A stretch of 38,454 nucleotides of DNA. Source: an uncultured Saprospirales bacterium (GTDB taxonomy: Bacteria; Bacteroidota; Bacteroidia; Chitinophagales; JADIYW01). Positions 8,528-16,887 of this stretch are shown here, piece by piece. Every line of letters begins with the position of its first letter. Positions within the stretch are counted from its first letter, which is position 1. The notes beneath the pieces were generated by a model. The model ran no database searches and was not told the DNA's origin. It saw only the letters and a list, made by a program, of their open reading frames with translations. The translations under genes and the position numbers were made by a program. The DNA lies in the NCBI GenBank assembly GCA_938008535.1, contig CALLKF010000058.1:1-38454 (forward strand), given 5' to 3'.

Positions 8528-9091
8528 ATGAAAAATGTTTTAGTACTCGATAATTACGATTCATTCACCTATAACTTGGTTCACTATGTAGAATCATTTA
8601 ACATGCAATGCGATGTGTTTCGCAACGATAAAATTTCGCTCGAAGATGTTAATAGCTATGATAAAATATTATTATCACCTGGACCTGGAATACCAGAAGA
8701 AGCTGGCATCTTGCTAGAGTTGATTAAAAAATACGCACCAGTAAAATCAATACTTGGCGTATGTTTGGGACATCAGGCAATTGGACAAGTTTTTGGTGCA
8801 GAATTATACAACGTCGGAAATGTTATTCACGGAAAATCTAAAAATACGAAAGTAATTGCTGATGATATTTTGTTTGATGGAATGGATGCCGAATTTCAAA
8901 GTGGTCGATATCATTCATGGGCAATTAAAAACGTCAAAACACCTTTAATTGTTACTGCTGTTGACGACGATAATATTATTCAAGCCATCAAACACGAAAC
9001 ATATAATGTTCATGGAGTTCAATTTCATCCTGAAAGTGTTATGACACCACATGGAAAAAAAATTATCGAAAACTGGTTGTTTAAATGTTAG
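8528..9091 (+). CDS. trpG: Anthranilate synthase component II, glutamine amidotransferase
   Basis: A class I glutamine amidotransferase of 187 residues that supplies ammonia from glutamine to TrpE. NYDSFTYNLVHYVE at the N-terminus, SPGPGIPEEAGI near residue 55, the nucleophile Cys79 in GVCLGHQ, and His167 and Glu169 in FHPES complete the catalytic triad. The oxyanion-loop and length are normal for TrpG/PabA. PabA and TrpG cannot be told apart by sequence alone, but the position directly after trpE favours TrpG; it may serve both partners if no pabA exists elsewhere. Confidence 0.95.
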   Translation: MKNVLVLDNYDSFTYNLVHYVESFNMQCDVFRNDKISLEDVNSYDKILLSPGPGIPEEAGILLELIKKYAPVKSILGVCLGHQAIGQVFGAELYNVGNVIHGKSKNTKVIADDILFDGMDAEFQSGRYHSWAIKNVKTPLIVTAVDDDNIIQAIKHETYNVHGVQFHPESVMTPHGKKIIENWLFKC

Positions 9092-9114
9092 TATTTTTGA
9101 AATAAAACAAGAAT

Positions 9115-9609
9115 CTATTTGCTTCGTTGTTTCAAACCCCAATCAAAAGTAAATTCACAAAGTTCAGCACCATCTTTATCGTAACCAACAACAGTAGTTG
9201 TAAAATTTATAGGTTTTTTAGATTCTATTGCACCTTCAACAGCTGCTTTTGTTTTTAACCCATCTTTACAAATAAATGTGGTAACACCTTTTGCTTGTTT
9301 CATAAATTTTGCAGTGGTGCCAGTTACAAACGTAGACACTGTTGGTTGTACACCTCGACATAACATGACTAAAATTGCACCACTTGCCATTTCTGCTGCC
9401 ATGCCTAAAACTGCCCAATAAGTAGAACCAAATGGATTTTTATTTAAGTGTTTATATGGAACCGTGACGTGGCATTCTTCTTCATTCAACACAGGAATTT
9501 TCATGCCAGATAAACCAGCCATCGGTACTTGAAATGCCATCGCACCTTTAAATAACAAAGAGTTTGTCATAATTTTCACAAACTTTTTTTGTTCTTCTAT
9601 GTTTAGCAT
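9115..9609 (-). CDS. DUF4442-family hotdog-fold thioesterase-like protein
   Basis: A 164-residue protein resembling the DUF4442/YiiD group of hotdog acyl-CoA thioesterases, with the central helix region around NPFGSTYWAVLGMAAEMASG (residues about 57-76) and beta strands on both sides. Substrate unknown. It lies antisense between trpG and trpD, its stop 23 bp from the trpG stop, so the two genes converge; its start diverges from trpD over a 126-bp gap. No signal peptide or membrane segment is seen. The family assignment rests on pattern recognition and not on an alignment. Confidence 0.75.
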   Translation of the reverse strand: MLNIEEQKKFVKIMTNSLLFKGAMAFQVPMAGLSGMKIPVLNEEECHVTVPYKHLNKNPFGSTYWAVLGMAAEMASGAILVMLCRGVQPTVSTFVTGTTAKFMKQAKGVTTFICKDGLKTKAAVEGAIESKKPINFTTTVVGYDKDGAELCEFTFDWGLKQRSK

Positions 9610-9641
9610 AAATTTATTTTTTTATAAAGATAAACAATTAT

Positions 9642-9655
9642 CAATGCATGCATTG
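9642..9655. promoter_or_regulatory. Perfect 14-bp palindrome in the divergent thioesterase/trpD gap
   Basis: CAATGCATGCATTG is its own reverse complement. It lies 33 bp upstream of the thioesterase start and 80 bp upstream of trpD, a suitable place for an operator serving one or both genes. No regulator is known from the sequence. Confidence 0.35.
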
Positions 9656-9735
9656 GTTTTTGTGTGTTAAGAATTTATTGATTAAAATAATTTCATAAAT
9701 CAAACCAAATTAAATACATTTATTAAAATTTTAAA

Positions 9736-10722
9736 TTGAAGACACTCTTGCAATATTTATTTAACGGAAATACACTAACGCAGAAGGAAGCAGAAACAGC
9801 TTTGAAAGACATTGCTTCCGCCAATCAAAATGATGCACAAATTGCTGCTTTTTTATCAGTGTATAATATGCGTTTTCCTACCACACATGAAATGATTGGG
9901 TTTAGAAAAGCAATGCTTGAACTAGCCATTCCTATAAAATTTAAAGAAAAAAGAATTTTAGATATTGTTGGAACTGGTGGTGATGGAAAAGATACGTTTA
10001 ATATTTCAACATTGGCTGCATTTGTTTGCGCTGGTGCTGGTGTGAAAGTTGCCAAACATGGCAATTATGCAGTGTCTTCTGTGTCAGGTTCATCTAATGT
10101 TTTAGAATTTTTAGGAGTGCAATTCGGCAATACACAAGAGTTGTTAAATCAACAATTAAATACTGCAAATATTACATTTTTACATGCACCATTATTTCAT
10201 CCAGCAATGAAAAATGTTGCAAATGTTAGAAAAGAATTACAACTAAAAACAATTTTTAATTTATTAGGTCCTTTAGTAAATCCGTGTCATCCAAACGTCC
10301 AATTAATTGGAGTGCATAGCGATTTGGTTGGGAAATTATATAAAGAAGTACTAAAAACAACAGAATCAGATTTTGCAATTGTGCATGCATTGGATGGATA
10401 CGATGAAATCTCGTTGACAGATGACGTGCGTGTTTTTACCAGAAAAAGTAATCATTTGTACAATCCAAAAACATTTAGTTTTAACGTAGTAAAACCAATT
10501 GATATTTATGGCGGAAATAATCTGGAAGAAAATGCCAAAATATTTTTATCAATTTTAGAAGGAAATGGAACAGAAGCGCAAAATAATGTAGTTTTAGCAA
10601 ATGCTGCTTTTGCAATTTCTCTCTATGCACAAAATTCTTATTTAGCTGCTTTAGAAGATGCTAAAAAAAGTTTGTTTAATGGTAGTGCATTAAAATCTTT
10701 TGAAAAACTAAAATCAATTTAG
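9736..10722 (+). CDS. trpD: Anthranilate phosphoribosyltransferase
   Basis: Transfers phosphoribose from PRPP to anthranilate, the second step of tryptophan synthesis. The 328-residue length is normal. DIVGTGGDGKDTFN (about residues 75-88) binds PRPP and metal, and KHGNYAVSSVSGSSNVLEFLG (about 105-125) is conserved. The N-terminal helix region reads naturally from TTG at 9736; the in-frame stop at 9724 leaves no room for an ATG, so TTG is the start. Separated from trpE-trpG by the antisense thioesterase gene, so it needs its own promoter or read-through. The HAD gene follows after 6 bp. Confidence 0.95.
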   Translation: MKTLLQYLFNGNTLTQKEAETALKDIASANQNDAQIAAFLSVYNMRFPTTHEMIGFRKAMLELAIPIKFKEKRILDIVGTGGDGKDTFNISTLAAFVCAGAGVKVAKHGNYAVSSVSGSSNVLEFLGVQFGNTQELLNQQLNTANITFLHAPLFHPAMKNVANVRKELQLKTIFNLLGPLVNPCHPNVQLIGVHSDLVGKLYKEVLKTTESDFAIVHALDGYDEISLTDDVRVFTRKSNHLYNPKTFSFNVVKPIDIYGGNNLEENAKIFLSILEGNGTEAQNNVVLANAAFAISLYAQNSYLAALEDAKKSLFNGSALKSFEKLKSI

Positions 10723-10728
10723 AATAAA

Positions 10729-11376
10729 TTGAAAAATAAATCACTTTTTATATTTGATATGGATGGCGTGTTGGTGGACACAGAACCGTTGTATATAAAA
10801 ATGAATAAAGATTTTTTACGTCAACATAACGCAGTGATTGCAGATGAAGAATACAATCAGTTTATTGGAATTTCTGCAAAAAAAATGTGGTATTATTTGC
10901 AAGAAAAATATAATTTGCCATTTTCTATTGATGAATTAATTTCGATGGAAAAGCAAGCAAAATATGATGTTTTGAACGAAACTGATTTAAAACCAATTGA
11001 TGGAATTGTTGAATTATTAGATGCTTTAAAAAAACAAAATTATAAGTTAGCAATTGCTTCGTCATCTATGAAAAAAAATATTGAACTGATTATTTCAAAA
11101 ACAAATATGAAACAATATTTTGATTATATTGTAAGTGGTGAAGATGTGCAAAATGGAAAACCTGCACCAGATATTTTCTTAAAAGCAATGCATTATTTTA
11201 ATGAGCAACCAGAAAATTGTGCGGTTGTCGAAGATGCAAAAAATGGCGTAATGGCAGCAAAAGCAGCCAACATGTTTTGTATAGGTTTTCAAAATAAAAA
11301 TTCAGGAAATCAGGATTTATCATCAGCTGATAAAATTGTTTATTCTGTGAAAGAAGTAAATTCTTTAATTCTATAA
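10729..11376 (+). CDS. HAD-superfamily (subfamily IA) hydrolase inside the trp cluster
   Basis: A 215-residue haloacid-dehalogenase-type phosphatase or phosphomutase. Motif I is DMDGVLVD with Asp10 and Asp12, motif II is the Ser run at 111-113, motif III is Lys144 in GKPAPD, and motif IV is Glu168-Asp169. The cap between 20 and 90 is alpha-helical, as in the beta-phosphoglucomutase-like group. The start is TTG at 10729, because the ORF begins there, 6 bp after the trpD stop, and Asp10 falls at the usual place. trpC follows after 23 bp. A role in tryptophan synthesis is not known for this family; substrate unknown. Confidence 0.85.
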   Translation: MKNKSLFIFDMDGVLVDTEPLYIKMNKDFLRQHNAVIADEEYNQFIGISAKKMWYYLQEKYNLPFSIDELISMEKQAKYDVLNETDLKPIDGIVELLDALKKQNYKLAIASSSMKKNIELIISKTNMKQYFDYIVSGEDVQNGKPAPDIFLKAMHYFNEQPENCAVVEDAKNGVMAAKAANMFCIGFQNKNSGNQDLSSADKIVYSVKEVNSLIL

Positions 11377-11399
11377 TTCACTAATTCTACAATTAATTT

Positions 11400-12179
11400 A
11401 TGAATATTCTCGACAAAATAGTAGCTCAAAAAAAGATAGAAATTGAACTTGCAAAACAAGCTGTTTCTATCAAGCAATTAGAACAAACTGAATTTTTTAA
11501 ACGTTCTACTATATCTATTACTTCTAATATACTGCAAGGAAATTCAACTGGAATCATCGCAGAATTTAAACGCAAATCACCATCAAAAGGAATAATAAAT
11601 GACACATCAAAAGTGTTAGATGTAGTGAAACAATATGAAATTGCTGGTGTTTCGGCATGTTCTATCCTTACTGATGAATTATTTTTTGGTGGAAATAAAC
11701 AAGATATTCTTACGGTTAGAAATGAATTAAATGTTCCAATTCTTCGCAAAGATTTTATGATTGATGAATATCAGTTCATAGAAGCAAAAGCAATTGGTGC
11801 AGATGTAGTTTTATTAATTGCTTCTATTCTTTCACCAAAACAAGTAAAAGATTTTACAGAATTAGCACGCAGTTTGCAGTTAGAAGTATTGTTAGAATTA
11901 CACGATGAAACCGAACTAAATCACGTGTGTGACGATGTTCACATGGTTGGTATCAATAACAGGAATTTAAAAACATTTGAAGTCGATATTGAACAATCTA
12001 TTCGTATGGCTGAAAAATTAGGTAACGATTTTGTGAAAGTTGCTGAAAGTGGAATTTCTTCTATAGAAACGCTGATACACTTTAAAAACAATGGTTTTCA
12101 AGGTTTTTTAATTGGAGAAAATTTTATGAAAACAGAAAATCCAGGTTTGACTTGTCAACAATTTATTGAGCAATTATAA
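11400..12179 (+). CDS. trpC: Indole-3-glycerol phosphate synthase
   Basis: Closes the indole ring in tryptophan synthesis. A 259-residue TIM barrel with IIAEFKRKSPSKG (residues 52-64, with the conserved Glu and Lys), ILTDELFFGG, PILRKDFMID, VGINNRNLKTFEVD and VAESGI, all landmarks of TrpC. Last + strand gene of the cluster; the next gene is convergent. trpF, trpB and trpA do not follow and must lie elsewhere if the pathway is complete. Confidence 0.96.
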   Translation: MNILDKIVAQKKIEIELAKQAVSIKQLEQTEFFKRSTISITSNILQGNSTGIIAEFKRKSPSKGIINDTSKVLDVVKQYEIAGVSACSILTDELFFGGNKQDILTVRNELNVPILRKDFMIDEYQFIEAKAIGADVVLLIASILSPKQVKDFTELARSLQLEVLLELHDETELNHVCDDVHMVGINNRNLKTFEVDIEQSIRMAEKLGNDFVKVAESGISSIETLIHFKNNGFQGFLIGENFMKTENPGLTCQQFIEQL

Positions 12180-12192
12180 TCTTATTATTTTA

Positions 12193-12369
12193 TCAAAAGA
12201 AATAATTATTTTTCATTTTGCGTGCTTTGGAACATTTTACTGCTTTGCTTTGTCCAGGTAATAATACTTTACGGATACAACTTTTTGAACGACGTGGTCG
12301 AGCATCCATTTCATTAGATGAAAACAAGAGTATGGAAGTTAAAAACAGAATTAAAAACTTAGTTTGCAT
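12193..12369 (-). CDS. Small secreted basic peptide, hypothetical
   Basis: A 58-residue frame starting MQTKFLILFLTSILLF, a clear signal peptide, followed by a short mature part rich in Arg and Lys with two Cys (PRRSKSCIRKVLLPG). An ATG 36 bp further upstream would add a charged stretch before the signal, so the inner ATG at 12369 is preferred; it lies 17 bp after the stop of the M61 peptidase gene, and the two may be cotranscribed. I do not recognise a family. Could be chance, but signal peptide plus operon position argue for a gene. Confidence 0.5.
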   Translation of the reverse strand: MQTKFLILFLTSILLFSSNEMDARPRRSKSCIRKVLLPGQSKAVKCSKARKMKNNYFF

Positions 12370-12386
12370 GTAAGGAGTTCTAAAAT

Positions 12387-14120
12387 TTATTTTAAATGTA
12401 ACCATTTTTTTAATAGTTTTTGTTCTTTTTCAGTAGAATTTTCTAATTTTTCTAGTTTGTAATTTAGTTTTTTGTCATTAGTCAACTCAATCTTGATTGT
12501 TTTTAAAATACCTTTTCTCGAAACTAAAACATCAATAGTATCATTTATGTTTTTATGTGCGTAGATTTTTTTAAAATCATCTATGACTCTGAAATTATCA
12601 ATCGCAATAATTTCATCGTCAACGTTCAAACCACCATCGTATGCACCAAACCCTTTTTCTACTTTTGTAACAACTAATTTTCGTTCTTTATATTGTGTTT
12701 CTATACCTAAATAAATGTTATTTTCAATAGTCGTATTTTTTAGTTGAATGCCAATTTTTTCAAAATAAGTTTCAATATTTATTGGCTCAACGCCATAAAT
12801 AAAATCATCAAAAAATGCTTGCAATGATTGATTTGCTATGGTTTCAAAAGTTGCTTGAATTTCTTTTTCTGTAAAACCAATTTCTGGTTTTGTTAAATAT
12901 TTTTGATACAATAAATGCATCACATCGTCAATATTTCTTTCGCCATCGGTTGCTTCTAAAATTATAAAATCTAACAACATCGCAACAATCGAACCTTTCG
13001 TGTAATAGCTAATTTGCGAATTAATAGAGTTTTCATTTTGGCGATAATATTTCAACCAGGTATCAAAACTCGCTTCTGCTAACGATTGCGTCTGGATGCC
13101 AGCGGTATTAAAAACGGTATTTATATTCTGAGCAACAATATCTAAAAAGTCATCTTGCTTCGTAACGCCAGCACGATAACAAATATAGTCGTCATAATAA
13201 CTTGTCACACCTTCAAAAAACCACAATAATTTCGTGTAATTTTCTTCGTTGTAATTAAATGAACTTAATTCAAATGGTCGAATGCGTTTTACATTCCATA
13301 AATGAAAATATTCATGTGCCAATAAACTAATTGGACGCTGATAATTTTTTACATCATAACTCCAACGAATGATATGATTTACAGAAGAATGTAAATGCTC
13401 TAAACCACCAAAACTTTTTTCGGTGTTGTGAATAATAAACACATATTCTTTGCAAGGATGCGAACCAAAAATGTTGGTTTCAACTTCAATGATTGCTTTT
13501 AAATCGGCAATTAATTTTTCATTATTGCAATTACTTTCTCCATAAATGGCTAATTCGTGCGAAATAGTTGCAGCTGTAAAAAAGTAGGAGACATGATTTC
13601 CAATTTCAATTGGTGAATCAATCAATTCATTTATATTTGCTGCTGTTCTCAGCCATTTGTTATTATCTTTTTGCGGTAAAGAAGTAGAAATATTTTTCCA
13701 GTATTGATGTGGAATAATTTCAACATCAACTGCGTAGTTTTCAAAACCAGCTAGATATAAAAAAGTAGGCGCACCGTTAATTAATGCATGTGCTTCATCT
13801 ACAAAATTAGTACGAACCGATTCTTCAAAACAATACGTTTTATAATGAATAATAATCTTATTTTCATTCTGAAGATTTATGTTCCAAGTGTTTTTGTCAA
13901 TCTTTTCTACTCGTTTAAAATCGGTGAACTGTGAATCACTAACAGAACACCATTCTACAAAATCAATATTCTTCTGAAACTCACGAATTAAATAAGAACC
14001 TGGAGACCAAACAGCCATTTTTAAGTGCAATTCTTTTACTTCAATGTCAGAAATATGCATTTCTACTTCAGCATAATGTGTATGCGGTTCTGGAAACGAT
14101 ATAGTGTATTTTATGTTCAT
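12387..14120 (-). CDS. M61-family metallopeptidase with PDZ domain
   Basis: A 577-residue zinc peptidase of the glycyl aminopeptidase family. FGGLEHLHSS (238-247) is the family signature; zinc ligands are His269 and His273 in HEYFH with catalytic Glu270, and Glu303 in WFFEGVTSYYDD. A PDZ domain covers about 470-560 (EKGFGAYDGGLNVDDEI). The N-terminal beta domain of the family occupies 1-180. No signal peptide is seen, so it is probably cytoplasmic. Upstream lie two REP-like repeats and then a small membrane protein gene on the same strand. Confidence 0.9.
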   Translation of the reverse strand: MNIKYTISFPEPHTHYAEVEMHISDIEVKELHLKMAVWSPGSYLIREFQKNIDFVEWCSVSDSQFTDFKRVEKIDKNTWNINLQNENKIIIHYKTYCFEESVRTNFVDEAHALINGAPTFLYLAGFENYAVDVEIIPHQYWKNISTSLPQKDNNKWLRTAANINELIDSPIEIGNHVSYFFTAATISHELAIYGESNCNNEKLIADLKAIIEVETNIFGSHPCKEYVFIIHNTEKSFGGLEHLHSSVNHIIRWSYDVKNYQRPISLLAHEYFHLWNVKRIRPFELSSFNYNEENYTKLLWFFEGVTSYYDDYICYRAGVTKQDDFLDIVAQNINTVFNTAGIQTQSLAEASFDTWLKYYRQNENSINSQISYYTKGSIVAMLLDFIILEATDGERNIDDVMHLLYQKYLTKPEIGFTEKEIQATFETIANQSLQAFFDDFIYGVEPINIETYFEKIGIQLKNTTIENNIYLGIETQYKERKLVVTKVEKGFGAYDGGLNVDDEIIAIDNFRVIDDFKKIYAHKNINDTIDVLVSRKGILKTIKIELTNDKKLNYKLEKLENSTEKEQKLLKKWLHLK

Positions 14121-14140
14121 TTTTTTGTTTTTATGTTAAG

Positions 14141-14161
14141 ATCTTGAAACAAGTTCAAGAT
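14141..14161. repeat. REP-like inverted repeat, copy 1 of pair
   Basis: ATCTTGAA (14141-14148) and TTCAAGAT (14154-14161) form an 8-bp stem around ACAAG. Read on the minus strand it is GGTCATCTTGAACTTG followed by TTTCAAGATC, the same GTCA-stem-loop-stem-ATC layout as the copies at 7041 and 14187. Confidence 0.7.
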
Positions 14162-14186
14162 GACCGCAACGTGGTGCCAAGACGCT

Positions 14187-14213
14187 GTCATGCAGAATTT
14201 ATTTCTGCATCTA
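14187..14213. repeat. REP-like inverted repeat, copy 2 of pair
   Basis: ATGCAGA (14190-14196) and TCTGCAT (14204-14210) form a 7-bp stem around ATTTATT, preceded by GTC and followed by CTAC. It is on the strand opposite to the neighbouring copy at 14141, so the two form a head-to-head pair about 25 bp apart. Confidence 0.7.
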
Positions 14214-14223
14214 CAATTATGTA

Positions 14224-14592
14224 TTACAGTAAATCAACCACCAAATGCATAATGCCAAATGGAATTAAACAAGAAGCAACTACAAAAGTATATAAAATAA
14301 ATGTTCTTTTTGGTGAATGAAAGTCAACTAAATCGTTATTAAAATTCATATTATCCAGCATCCAAAGTAGCGTGAAGCATAAATTGCAGATAATCGCATA
14401 AATTACACCAATAGTGATAGAAATGATGAAAAACGTCCAGTCAAACGTAGTTCCTTTTTTCATCCAAATGTTTAGCAAAATCACAATAAAAACACCAATA
14501 CAACCAACAATAATATTGTATTTTAGTCTACGCATTTCCCACCAGGTATTGGCTGGTATTTGACTAGGATTTTTTAATATTTCTGTCTGCAT
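14224..14592 (-). CDS. Small three-helix membrane protein, unknown function
   Basis: A 122-residue protein with predicted membrane helices at about 25-44, 52-78 and 97-120 and a charged loop at 80-96. The N-terminus contains NTWWEMRRLKYN, which reads as a membrane-proximal amphipathic stretch. I do not recognise the family. It is divergent from rocD and shares a 97-bp promoter region with it, and it precedes the M61 peptidase gene on the same strand, separated by the REP pair. Confidence 0.7.
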   Translation of the reverse strand: MQTEILKNPSQIPANTWWEMRRLKYNIIVGCIGVFIVILLNIWMKKGTTFDWTFFIISITIGVIYAIICNLCFTLLWMLDNMNFNNDLVDFHSPKRTFILYTFVVASCLIPFGIMHLVVDLL

Positions 14593-14620
14593 TTATATTC
14601 AATCTTTTTCATTCAAGGTA

Positions 14621-14642
14621 GTTAGTTGTTATGACAACTAAC
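14621..14642. promoter_or_regulatory. Perfect 9+9 inverted repeat upstream of rocD (operator candidate)
   Basis: GTTAGTTGT (14621-14629) and ACAACTAAC (14634-14642) are exact reverse complements around TATG. The site ends 19 bp before the rocD -7 box, so it covers the place where the -33 element should be, and it lies 28 bp upstream of the divergent membrane-protein start. There is no T tract, which argues for a protein-binding site over a terminator. Confidence 0.55.
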
Positions 14643-14661
14643 GGAAATCCTTTTTTTATCC

Positions 14662-14669
14662 TATCTTTG
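14662..14669 (+). promoter_or_regulatory. -7 box of the rocD promoter
   Basis: TATCTTTG matches TAnnTTTG exactly and lies 20 bp before the rocD ATG. No good TTG is present at the -33 distance, where the inverted repeat lies, which suggests an activator-dependent or repressed promoter. Confidence 0.55.
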
Positions 14670-14689
14670 TAGCTGTAAAAATAACAAAT

Positions 14690-15949
14690 ATGAGCAATTT
14701 ATCAGCACAACAAATCATCGCTTTAGAAGAAAAATACGGCGCACATAATTATCATCCATTACCTGTTGTTTTAGCAAAAGGAAAAGGCGTGCATGTTTGG
14801 GACGTTGATGGCAAACAATACCTCGATTTTTTATCATCGTATTCAGCCGTAAATCAAGGCCATTGCCATCCAAGAATTGTAAAAGCAATGCAAGCGCAAG
14901 CAGAAGTGCTTACCTTAACTTCGCGAGCGTTTCATAGTGATTTGCTTGGTGTTTACATGGAATACATCACGCAATTATTAGGTTACGATAAAGTATTACC
15001 AATGAATACAGGCGTTGAAGGCGGCGAAACTGCTTTTAAATTAGCACGTCGTTGGAGTTATGATGTAAAAGGTGTAGAAAAAAATAAAGCAGTAATCATT
15101 GTTGCTGAAAATAATTTTTGGGGTCGCTCTATTGCAGCTATTTCTTCTTCAACAGATCCTAGTTCTTACGGTGGTTTTGGCCCTTATGTGCCAGGAATTG
15201 TAAAAATTCCATACAATAATTTAGTAGCTTTAGAAGAAGCATTACAAGACAAAAATGTAGCTGCGTTTATGGTAGAGCCGATTCAAGGCGAAGCTGGTGT
15301 AGTGGTGCCTGATGCAGGTTATTTAACGAAAGTGCGCGAGTTATGTACGAAGTATAATGTGTTGTTTATTGCTGATGAAGTGCAAACAGGTATTGCACGT
15401 ACCGGAAAAATGATGGCTTGCGACCACGAAAATATTAAACCGGATATTTTGGTATTAGGCAAAGCATTAAGTGGCGGCACAATGCCAGTAAGTGCGGTGC
15501 TGGCAAACGACGAGGTAATGTTGTGCATCAAACCAGGCGAACATGGCAGCACGTTCGGCGGCAATCCGCTGGCGTGTGCAGTAGCGATGGAAAGTTTGAA
15601 AGTAATAGTAGAAGAGAAGCTGGCTGAAAATTCTGATAAAATGGGTGTGATTTTCAGAACTGAATTGCGTAACTTAAATAATCCAATTATTGAATTGGTG
15701 CGTGGTAAAGGTTTACTGAATGCAATGGTAATTAAAACCGGCGAAGAAACAGAACACAACTGGAATACAGATGGCGAACTGGCTTGGAATCTTTGTTTAA
15801 AAATGCGCGATAATGGTTTGCTAGCAAAACCAACACACGGAAACATTATCCGTTTTGCGCCGCCATTGGTGATTACCGAAGCACAAATACACGAAGCAGT
15901 AAATATCATCAAAACTTCAATTGATCAAACTGTTTCTGTTGCAGTATAA
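14690..15949 (+). CDS. rocD: Ornithine--oxo-acid aminotransferase
   Basis: A PLP enzyme moving the delta-amino group of ornithine to 2-oxoglutarate, giving glutamate semialdehyde; it links arginine/ornithine breakdown with proline and glutamate. The 419-residue length fits. The N-terminus EEKYGAHNYHPLPVVL is characteristic of the ornithine branch of class III aminotransferases. Asp229 (ADEVQTG) contacts the PLP ring nitrogen and Lys258 (LGKALSGG) forms the Schiff base. GEHGSTFGGNPLACAVAMES is conserved. Preceded by its own -7 box and an inverted repeat, followed after 22 bp by the bestrophin-like gene. Confidence 0.95.
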   Translation: MSNLSAQQIIALEEKYGAHNYHPLPVVLAKGKGVHVWDVDGKQYLDFLSSYSAVNQGHCHPRIVKAMQAQAEVLTLTSRAFHSDLLGVYMEYITQLLGYDKVLPMNTGVEGGETAFKLARRWSYDVKGVEKNKAVIIVAENNFWGRSIAAISSSTDPSSYGGFGPYVPGIVKIPYNNLVALEEALQDKNVAAFMVEPIQGEAGVVVPDAGYLTKVRELCTKYNVLFIADEVQTGIARTGKMMACDHENIKPDILVLGKALSGGTMPVSAVLANDEVMLCIKPGEHGSTFGGNPLACAVAMESLKVIVEEKLAENSDKMGVIFRTELRNLNNPIIELVRGKGLLNAMVIKTGEETEHNWNTDGELAWNLCLKMRDNGLLAKPTHGNIIRFAPPLVITEAQIHEAVNIIKTSIDQTVSVAV

Positions 15950-15971
15950 TTTAAAAATTTACCATTAAAGT

Positions 15972-16871
15972 ATGATTGCATATAATCCAAAAAGTTGGTT
16001 CACATTTATATTTAAACTACACAAAGCCGATACTATTCAACGTTTATTTCCAATGTTGATTTTAATTGGATTGTATGCTGCAGCAATTGTTTTTTTAGAG
16101 TTAAATGTTTTTAAATTAAGTAAAGAACATTTGGCTAAGAATCTTACTGTTGTCCATAGTTTACTTGGTTTGGTGCTGTCCTTATTGTTAGTTTTCAGAA
16201 CTAATACAGCATACGATAGATGGTGGGAAGGCAGACGACTTTGGGGCCAATTGGTCAACTCATCCAGGAGTTTAGCAATTAAATTAGATGCTATTTTTAC
16301 TGCAGACGACCACGATAACAGAACATTTTTTGCAGAAAGCATTAGCTTATATGCTTCTGTTTTAAGCAGTCATTTAGCTGCAGAATCAACGCGTTTAATT
16401 TTAGATGAAATAGAACATCCAGAATTAGAAAATATTGACGAACAAGCACATCACATGCCGAATCAAATATCCATGATATTGATGAATAGAACGCATGAAT
16501 TATTGCAATCAAAAAAAATAATTCCTGAACATTTATTATTTATCAATAACGAACTGACTTCATTTACAGATGTTTGCGGTGGTTGCGAACGTATTAAAAA
16601 CACACCGATTCCGTTTTCCTATAATTTATTTATCAAGAAATTTATTTTCTTTTATGTGATGTCGTTTCCGTATGGTTTTGTGTTTTCACTTGGCTATTTT
16701 GTGATTCCAGTAATGATGTTTATTTTTTATGTATTGGTAAGTTTAGAGTTAATTGCCGAAGAAATTGAAGACCCATTCAACCGCGATCCAAATGATTTAC
16801 CAACTAATAAAATTGCTGAAAATATCAACAAAAATGTAAATGAGATATTGCTTTTTCAAAAAAACAATTAA
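15972..16871 (+). CDS. Bestrophin-like (UPF0187) membrane channel protein
   Basis: A 299-residue membrane protein. FRTNTAYDRWWEGRRLWG (about residues 76-93) and the C-terminal EDPFNRDPNDLP followed by a helix are signature segments of bacterial bestrophins, which form pentameric ion channels. Hydrophobic helices are visible at about 25-45, 58-75, 212-232 and 236-256. It starts 22 bp after rocD and may share its mRNA; a functional link with ornithine use is not evident. Confidence 0.88.
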   Translation: MIAYNPKSWFTFIFKLHKADTIQRLFPMLILIGLYAAAIVFLELNVFKLSKEHLAKNLTVVHSLLGLVLSLLLVFRTNTAYDRWWEGRRLWGQLVNSSRSLAIKLDAIFTADDHDNRTFFAESISLYASVLSSHLAAESTRLILDEIEHPELENIDEQAHHMPNQISMILMNRTHELLQSKKIIPEHLLFINNELTSFTDVCGGCERIKNTPIPFSYNLFIKKFIFFYVMSFPYGFVFSLGYFVIPVMMFIFYVLVSLELIAEEIEDPFNRDPNDLPTNKIAENINKNVNEILLFQKNN

Positions 16872-16887
16872 CGTTTACACTGATTAC

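Noticed and set aside
11426..11749. 107-codon minus-strand frame opposite trpC
   Set aside because: Shadow frame fully inside the conserved trpC gene.
15319..15912. 197-codon minus-strand frame opposite rocD
   Set aside because: A shadow of the GC-richer rocD reading frame; it encodes no recognisable protein.
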